From positions 54,220,140 to 54,284,139 of the forward strand of contig OX104127.1 in NCBI GenBank assembly GCA_944470555.2: DNA of 64,000 bases, given 5' to 3'. The position numbers and the translations under genes were made by a program. Of the stretch, positions 57,125 to 64,000 are shown piece by piece. Below the pieces are notes generated by a model. That model was not told the DNA's origin and ran no database searches. It was given only the letters and a program-made list of their open reading frames with translations. The number at the start of each line of letters is the position of its first letter. Within the stretch, counting starts at the first letter, position 1. The DNA is from Heterobilharzia americana (lineage: Eukaryota > Platyhelminthes > Trematoda > Strigeidida > Schistosomatidae).

Positions 57125-57239
57125 TCTCAGTTTACATCCTTATATAATCCGCTAACACTATACATTTTAGGTCAACAGAATGTTCTGAGTAGAAACTCAC
57201 TTTCCATGCAGAAATCGAGAACTTTAGTTTGGTCGAAAC

Positions 57240-57590
57240 AATCAGTAGGAAGCTCTACACCTGGGTTTTATGCTTGTCATCACTCGTCAGCAAGGTGTAT
57301 CTGCAGTCTCAACTGAACTGATATCCAGCCTGAGGTTCAAACCCGTGTCACCAAGTGTTGTAGACAGAGACGTTATCAGTGAACTGTTCAATCCGTGAGT
57401 AGCCAACACCATGTTATCTAGTCTTAAGTGCTGATAGACTTCAGTCGGTTATTCTGGAATGTAGCCAAGAGACTAGACGACTCAGCACTTTGATAGATGT
57501 TAGTTGGATGGAGGCAATCAGCAGGAAGCCTTAAACTTGGGTTTCACTCTTCCAGGCTATCGTCAACAAGGTTCATTAACAACCTTAAAG
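57240..57590 (-). repeat. Family C repeats, two adjacent minus copies
   Basis: First copy 57240-57420: ribozyme-like segment at 57253-57298 (CTGACGA present, but GAAA has become AAAA), head at 57325-57410. Second copy 57500-57590: only the ribozyme side, reading TTGACGA with GAAA kept. Different core bases are lost in each. Confidence 0.65.
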
Positions 57591-58475
57591 CTTGATCTTG
57601 ATGAATAGAGGTTTACAACGCTCAATAAACTCTAATATCCATGTTTAGAAGACTCTTTTATCAATATACATAATAAAAAGTAAACTTTTATACATTATTT
57701 TATGCAGATATTTTGAATGGCTAAGAACATAAGTCTATTAGCCAAAGTTTATCTTAGACAATCGAATCATCAACATAACTAGTGTTACTTAACCTTATAC
57801 TATAGACTAATAAATTAACCAATAAAACTTTGAGTAAAATAATCATTGGCTAATATACTTTATAAAAATTGTCTGTATTGAAATAATTGAACCTGTTTCT
57901 CAATGGAAAAGCCTTTAGATGTTATACATGTATTCAATGTGCCAAATGGAAATGCAGGCCAATATATTAACAGTGCTGAAAGTTTTCAAGTAAGATGATG
58001 TTTAATGATTAAATTAATTTCTTTGAATAAATAATCTTATTCGTATGTATTTCTATGGGTAAAGATTTTAACGATAATAATTAGAATAAATTGTTCGTCA
58101 TTGTAAATTTAGAAAAGTGATAATCCCTAGGTTAGATCTGACAGGATGATACACATATTGTATAACCAGATATGTTACCAATTTAAGAAAATTGAATAAA
58201 AGTATCCTCTGATATAAACTTAACTTTTATAGAAAATTAAAACAACATAATTCTGGACGTTGTGTTTTGATTTTAAAATATACTCTCATAAGGAATAGAT
58301 CAAACTTGGCGCCTAATTTCTTCTAGAACATTCTTAACAATTATGAAATAAATCATTATCATTTTATTCGCTAAGATCTCTTATACACACCAATTTAACA
58401 GAGGTTCTAAACAGGTTTTATTGAACATATAACTTGTCCTTGATGGTTAGTGTACATGCAACTGTTAATATAAGA
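57591..58475. other. No gene recognised, AT-rich
   Basis: No nameable feature. Confidence 0.45.
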
Positions 58476-58477
58476 GT

Positions 58478-59340
58478 AGAACTTGGGTATAGTGGTCGAT
58501 TATAATTCCATTTTAGTCTGTTTATTAGAAATATCACACAGTGAAACAGTAGCATTTACTCGGTAACGTTTCGGACACAAGTTATTTATTACCCATATGC
58601 ATATCAGATAACTCACTCCACAACTTCGAAACACTGTTTATATAGTCCCAATTCTCTCTCCTTCTCTGTGATGAACAAGGGTAGGAGAATTTTCGATATT
58701 ATCTAGGACAGGTGCAGAATCATTCCTCTTACTGCATGTGTTTGGTGTTGATTCGATCAACAAAGGCTCAGTTATCAACCTCTTCCTCTCTTCACCCAAC
58801 TAAGTTAGTTTTCAACACTGTCACCGTATCCCAACCTACTGTGTGATTGTGTGTCATCGCATGCAGAGCTATAGCTGAGCTTCTCTCTAGATTTCCTATC
58901 TTATTTGGATCTACTAATCTTAATTTAGCTTAGCGTTTTTATGCTCTGTTATTCCAATCGACCCTGCCTGGTCGACTGCTTTGACGTATGTGCTTGACCT
59001 CACAATCATCGCAAGGGATCTGGTAAACCAGATTATTCAACTTAACTGCATCGATAGGATATTTTAACCTACAAAGCTTGTTTGTAAGCGAGTTTGTTGG
59101 TTTGAATGCCACTTTAATTCCAGCCAGCGTCATTGAGGATTCTTCGTAATACTTCTGAGGCGACTACCCTGTATGGTAACACAGCAGAGGCTATGAATTC
59201 TCTCTTAACCCTGTCGCTATTATTACCATTAGTAGTGAAATTATTAATAACAACACTTGTATTACCACTACTTCTACCACTGCTAATGTTTTTCTTTCGA
59301 TTTCTTATGAATTTATTCATTTATTTATTTACTTAAACTT
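58478..59340 (-). mobile_element. PLE-4 palindrome, left half
   Basis: Minus-strand 3' half of a PLE-4: connector KRILRNDAG-type and KNISSGRSSGN region (59320-59114), FKPTNSLTNKLCRLKYPIDA and YQIPCDDCEVKHIRQSSRPG (59100-58960), then 3' region to the element end at about 58478. The nuclease motif is damaged (KHIRQ instead of KYIGQ) and a stop follows at WNNRA. 58503-59118 is an exact inverted copy of 59704-60319. Confidence 0.85.
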
Positions 59341-59389
59341 CGAATCATCCTACCTCGTTTCAGCTAAAGTGAGCCCAGTTAAATGCTTA

Positions 59390-60319
59390 AGTGATAGAGC
59401 GAAAAAGTTTAACTAGTAGATCGGAAAATCTGCGACAAGAAATTAAACACATCAAGAATACCCTGCGTCTCAATAATTACCCACCAAAATCTATAAATAA
59501 ATTCATATGTAATCGAAAGAAAAATATCAGTGGTGGTAGTAGTAGTAGTAGTAGTAATAATACAGATGTTATACATGATAATCCCACTACTAATGGTAAT
59601 AATAGCGACAGGGTAAAGAGAAAATTAATAGCCTCTGCTGTGTTACCACACAGGGTAGTCGCCTCAGAAGTATTATGGATAATCCTCAATAAGGCTGGCC
59701 GGGATTAAAGTGGCATTCAAACCAACAAACTCGCTTACAAACAAGCTTTGTAGGTTAAAATATCCTATCGATGCAGTTAAGTTGAATAATCTGGTTTACC
59801 AGATCCCTTGCGATGATTGTGAGGTCAAGCACATACGTCAAAGCAGTCGACCAGGCAGGGTCGATTGGAATAACAGAGCATAAAAACGCTAAGCTAAATT
59901 AAGATTAGTAGATCCAAATAAGATAGGAAATCTAGAGAGAAGCTCAGCTATAGCTCTGCATGCGATGACACACAATCACACAGTAGGTTGGGATACGGTG
60001 ACAGTGTTGAAAACTAACTTAGTTGGGTGAAGAGAGGAAGAGGTTGATAACTGAGCCTTTGTTGATCGAATCAACACCAAACACATGCAGTAAGAGGAAT
60101 GATTCTGCACCTGTCCTAGATAATATCGAAAATTCTCCTACCCTTGTTCATCACAGAGAAGGAGAGAGAATTGGGACTATATAAACAGTGTTTCGAAGTT
60201 GTGGAGTGAGTTATCTGATATGCATATGGGTAATAAATAACTTGTGTCCGAAACGTTACCGAGTAAATGCTACTGTTTCACTGTGTGATATTTCTAATAA
60301 ACAGACTAAAATGGAATTA
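59390..60319 (+). mobile_element. PLE-4 palindrome, right half
   Basis: Plus-strand counterpart. The frame 59391-59708 reads SENLRQEIKHIKNTLRLNNY, PPKSINKFICNRKKNISGGS and IASAVLPHRVVASEVL. 59704 onward repeats the damaged nuclease of the left half base for base, including its stops. The connector part differs between halves by many substitutions and a trinucleotide-repeat length, while the outer 616 bp do not differ. Confidence 0.85.
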
Positions 60320-60405
60320 CATGTAACTGTATTTGATAAAGCAATACTTTGAAGACTATCTAATTAAGATTAGGATGTAAAGATAAAGTGATATTTAAGA
60401 TAACA
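60320..60405. other. Short spacer
   Basis: No nameable feature. Confidence 0.4.
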
Positions 60406-60512
60406 TTTTCAAGTTCTTATTCGTCGTAGACTGACATCATTTGGAGGTACAAAGGAAACCTCGGAGCATCGGACAGATGTTTCGTCCTAATATGGGACTC
60501 CTCAGCAGTTAA
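60406..60512 (-). repeat. Family B 3' fragment with ribozyme core
   Basis: Minus copy truncated inside stem I. The core CTGAGGA, stem II GTCC/GGAC, GAAA and ACATCTGTC are all present, but the 5' strand of stem I is replaced by flanking sequence (GTTAACTG). The ribozyme is therefore probably unstable. Confidence 0.7.
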
Positions 60513-62078
60513 CAAATGTATGTTGCCGCCATATATGTTAATTCGATTTTAAACTCACTAAAGTGGATCAAAGTTAAGCAATATAGTGTAAGGAATAGCT
60601 TTAATTACACAGAAAATGATAAATTTGATTGAATATTTACTGGTTGTTTATGAAAACAAATTATTCCTTTGTACATTTTAAAATGAATCCTCATGGTTAT
60701 TCAGTTTGTTTGCTGTTTATCATAAACGTTTGTTGTACTCATAGTAAGCTAAACTCTCTGGGATATCTAAATTGATTACCTGATTTATTCATGGATCACA
60801 GATCTTTATAGCCTACAAGTTTCCTACTCATTATCTTGTTACAGTTATCATCCTATTCTAGGAATCTCATATAATATATTTCTTGAACGAGTAACTGGTA
60901 GAAGCTACCCTAACTTCAAAACTTATGTTAGTCTTTTAGGATTATTTGCTGTGTCTTGACCTCTACCAGAAGCTTATCAAAATAACAAAACACTTAAGTA
61001 AACACACAATGACTTGTAAGTTTCTGGTAGAAGGTCATTTGATTAGAATGCGGAGATAGTTTGAATAGTTGCTCAGTTTACATATCTGAGTTCGCTGTTG
61101 TAAAACTAACTGAAATTCGTTAGTTATAAATACTAGTTATTCTAGATCAAACGGACTGACCTCTGCTGGCATAAGAGCTCCTAAGCAGATGCTTTGAAGG
61201 TACCTGATAATTCATCTTGTTGAAATTTTGCTTGTTGGTGACTGGTACAGGATTCCACTACTAGGCACCATTAAGAAAATTAAAGTCGAAGTCATATTTA
61301 CTGAAAATGTAGGCCGAAATAAACAAATATTACTGATAGTTGAAGCCATTATCCCGTTATACATATTGGTGTAATATATTTACTGAACTGACAGCTAGAT
61401 TCAATCTCGTTTAGGAATTGTCCTGATGTGAACTTGACAGATGCAGAGGCCAATCACAAACTATTCCTATCTGTTATAAACTTGCAAATACGAGACCGAG
61501 AAAGGATACAATAACGTAGTCAGATGGAATAGTATATTTGCAAGGTCGTGTCAAGATACCGATGCTTTCCAACTAACTGGCTAGTGGGTCGGTTACAAGT
61601 AGTGGAACGTAACACGACAGCGTGCTAAATGGCGTGGATGCTTGACAGTGTACCTTCAGCTTACCGACTTCAGTAAAACTGTGAAGGTCAGCATTAGTTC
61701 TGAATCTCATTGAACCCTAGGCAACTGATTCTAGAAAAGTGTTTGACGCTACACTCGTCAAGATGATCCTACTGACTTATTTTGTTATATCACCGGTGAA
61801 AGTGCTTAAAGTTTATTTTAATTGTTCCATACTGGATAAGTCTACTTGCCACAACACATGGTGAGACAGTTTAAATTACTTGGTGACACTTCTAGCGCGA
61901 TTTATTGCCCAAAAAACATTTCACCTTGGTATAATTAAGAGTAACAAATTGTTCTCGAAATGTCATCCAGTGGATGATACTTTATCACAGTGTTATGTCA
62001 GATAGAATAATCCAGTATGGGACCGTATTTCATCGTAGTGCCTAGATTCCATACCTACTTTCGGTTATGGGTGGTGTG
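60513..62078. other. No gene recognised
   Basis: 61150-61215 faintly resembles the terminal part of Smα in minus orientation (GGCATAAGAGCTCCTAAGC). Otherwise no gene or repeat that I can name. Confidence 0.45.
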
Positions 62079-62079
62079 A

Positions 62080-62250
62080 ATTAGTTCATAGGAAGCCCTG
62101 TTGGGCACCCAGATTTCATGCTTGTTGGCACTCATCGGCAAGGCGTATCTCCACCCATAGCTGGTGTTTTTTAGGTCATTCAAACCTATTTTGTTTAATA
62201 CCAAGTTCAGAAACTTAACTACTAAGCTGTTTATACTACAACTGACCTCT
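62080..62250 (-). repeat. Family C tRNA-like repeat
   Basis: Minus copy. The reverse complement reads GATACGCCTTGCCGATGAGT, with GTGC/GCAT stem II and GAAA. The core is CCGATGA instead of CTGATGA. Upstream stem GCCTTG can pair with the downstream element sequence in better copies. The head at 62180-62250 is decayed. Confidence 0.6.
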
Positions 62251-62766
62251 TGTAGGACTGAATTATGTACACCATTCGGTCCTTGGTGCTTCATACTGAC
62301 TGAAGACAATCGATTAAATTACAGTTCCCTGCAGTTTGCTATCACTTCGTTGACTGACCACACTTCAAAGACTTGTTAGTTAGACTTCGATCAGCCTTAA
62401 GCATTCTGGACTATATAGGTAAATGGGTTACCCATCGGTAAGCGACTCGAGAAGTATTCTCTGTTTTTCACGAAAACTTTGAAACTTTTACGAATTGTCC
62501 ATTGTTCTTTCTCTTTCTTGCGATGTGTTTCATTACTTTTCTCACTCTTGTTGTGAGAAGTGTAGTGGCTTGGATTTTCACGATGTTCTACACTTTTCTG
62601 CCTTCATGTACTTGTCTGACTTTAAGTGGACTGTTTTGTGAATGAATTCATCTGTCATCTACTGAAAGCAATCTCTTACTTAAGAGTACTTTGATTCCAG
62701 GAATAAAAGTTCATGTTGTGATTTGACTTCATCTATTATTTACTGGCATCAGTTATAATTCATATA
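62251..62766. other. Upstream region of the SLC6 exon; no feature recognised
   Basis: No repeat family that I can name between 62480 and 62766. It could hold the 5' UTR or an upstream intron, but I see no decisive promoter motif. Confidence 0.4.
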
Positions 62767-62962
62767 ATGTCTTGGTTATTACAGTCATCGAAAAAGGATG
62801 CTTCTGACTCCAGTATGGCTCCAGTTAAACTACGAGTTACTGCACAGAAGTCTATGTTTCAGTCTGCAATCGGAGGAATTATCTCCTGTCTTGGTAGCGC
62901 AGTTGGGACAGGGAACATTTGGAGATTTCCTCGAATTCTAGCATCGCATAGCCATTCAACTG
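62767..62962 (+). CDS. SLC6-type sodium-coupled transporter, exon with TM1 (partial gene)
   Basis: The frame encodes a short N-terminal tail, then VKLRVTAQKSMFQSAIGGII and SCLGSAVGTGNIWRFPRI. This is TM1 of SLC6/NSS transporters, whose unwound part binds sodium and substrate (known for the family). The start is uncertain. ATG at 62767 fits, but TTGGTTATTACAG ending at 62784 is also a good splice acceptor in the same phase, so the exon may begin at 62785. An internal Met lies at 62816. The right limit is a donor TG/GTAATT at 62963, splitting a Gly codon where a Gly-rich loop is expected. No TM2 is seen before 64000, so the gene continues beyond the window. GTGNIWRFPR resembles prokaryote-type members more than animal monoamine transporters. 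Confidence 0.82.
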
Positions 62963-64000
62963 GTAATTTTAACATTTATTCTATTTTCATGTATATTAGA
63001 ATATAATTACTAAAGCAAAGTGATTTTACTTAGTGATAGGAAACTATCAGATGTAAGAAATATAACTTCAATACTTATATAAGTTTATCCACCTTTGCAA
63101 ACATTGTTACTTAAATTAAAGTTGAGTTTCAGTCTCTCTAAATGTTTTAAGTATCCAGTTTGATAATAATAGCTTACTGTAGGCGTTATATTTCCATAGA
63201 TATTGCGGCGAATTGAATATTGGTAGGTTGTTGAGTATTCAGTTAGTCGTCATCAGTATGCAGTTCTTGACTTCAGAGTAACTATGACTTTCACAAGTTG
63301 GTCAAAAGGTCCGCCTTAGTTACGTGCTAGACCTACAACGTCAATAAGCGCTAAATAGTGCTATTAAACAGGTATGAGTTTTCCATCTGTTGGCCATGGA
63401 AGCTGGAGATAATATGCTTGCCAGTGACTCCTAGTCAAGGCTAGTCCAACAACAACGGTGAGTCTTCTCGTCACCTCGCCAGATTTAAACCAATACACTA
63501 TCACAGTTGACTTAGAGGTAGTAGTCGTCGACGAGATCCATACGCTCTTATTAACAGTGCAGGTCTCCGAAGCACGAATAGATTGGCTGACTATGTGGAT
63601 TCCGAAGAGTGTGCTGAGAGCAGTACTGCCAAAAGGTGGATCCAGCTTCTTAATTCCGGAAGTCACTGTTGTTTGTTAAAACATTCCTTGGGAAGACAGG
63701 ATGTATTCAATGTGGAATGCTGAGTCCAGTTTCATTGCAGCGTTGATCTATTCGAAGGTAGCCTAGTAGTAGCCTCCGTGTCTGAAATGTTGGTGAGACG
63801 AGAATAATCTTACCAGAAGGTGAGCTGCATCGCTTTCCGCAAGATTGCGTTGGATTAGTGAGACATATCCGATGCACATTTGTCCACAAATAAGTAAGTG
63901 TGACAAAACGATCCGATTAACCTATGAAAGTGGATGAGCGTTAATACAGTGCTCTGACAGGAATATTCGTTTTCTTGTGATTGAGTTGCTGTGAATATTT
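62963..64000 (+). other. Probable first-seen intron of the SLC6 gene
   Basis: It follows the donor site and contains no plus-strand SLC6 sequence that I recognise. The stretch 63300-63900 is less AT-rich and has minus-strand frames (63364-63666 and 63707-63889) without a recognisable domain. They may be an old mobile element. Confidence 0.5.

Noticed and set aside
1..64000. CRISPR arrays, operons, rRNA genes or bacterial mobile elements
   Set aside because: The regular repeats found are microsatellites or eukaryotic retroelements. No spacer-repeat pattern, ribosome binding sites or bacterial gene order is present.

Overview
The window looks like AT-rich, repeat-dense nuclear DNA of a blood fluke (Schistosoma; species not determined). 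The evidence is a Smα-like tRNA-related repeat with a hammerhead ribozyme, many 3' fragments of an SR2-like RTE non-LTR retrotransposon, and many Penelope-like element (PLE) fragments that pair a reverse transcriptase with a GIY-YIG nuclease. There is no bacterial-type gene organisation, operon, rRNA or CRISPR. The only host coding sequence I can support is one exon near the right end (62767-62962), encoding the first membrane helix of an SLC6-type transporter. Most of the rest is decayed mobile DNA and AT-rich sequence with no recognisable gene.

Families named in this annotation: RTE = SR2-like LINE with 5' APE endonuclease, RT, a LLYGSETW / WRWIGHTLR-type C terminus and an (AAT)n-like tail. 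LINE-2 = a second non-LTR element with YADD and LRWLGHVLR. PLE-1 to PLE-5 = distinct Penelope-like lineages. Family A = Smα-like hammerhead SINE. Family B = a second tRNA-headed hammerhead repeat, about 405 bp per unit. Family C = a third tRNA-like repeat with a probable decayed hammerhead. Family D = a tRNA-like repeat without a visible ribozyme, part of a 994 bp unit. Family E = an unidentified AT-rich repeat.

Layout: 1-6.5 kb, decayed RTE, family B and LINE-2. 6.5-9.6 kb, family B, Smα and PLE-1. 10-22.3 kb, family E, two nearly identical RTE copies facing each other (about 11.6-13.7 kb minus and 18.1-21.6 kb plus) around PLE-2, Smα and another RTE. 22.4-29.3 kb, family C and a cluster of PLE-3, PLE-1 and PLE-4 with a nested Smα. 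29.5-37.2 kb, tRNA-like repeats (A, B, D), a deletion derivative of RTE and a large ATAC microsatellite. 37.3-50.3 kb, LINE-2, five RTE fragments and the first 994 bp D unit. 50.5-57.6 kb, family B, PLE-5, family E, the second D unit and family C. 58.5-60.3 kb, a PLE-4 palindrome with 616 bp perfect arms. 62.8 kb, the SLC6 exon.

The main pattern is that the PLEs and tRNA-headed repeats, including two families with hammerhead ribozymes, occur again and again as head-to-head inverted pairs with 3' ends pointing outward, and some also as head-to-tail partial dimers. The RTE fragments mostly look like ordinary 5'-truncated LINE insertions. This suggests that the ribozyme-bearing repeats share an amplification route with the PLEs. 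All identities quoted come from reading by eye, not from an alignment program.
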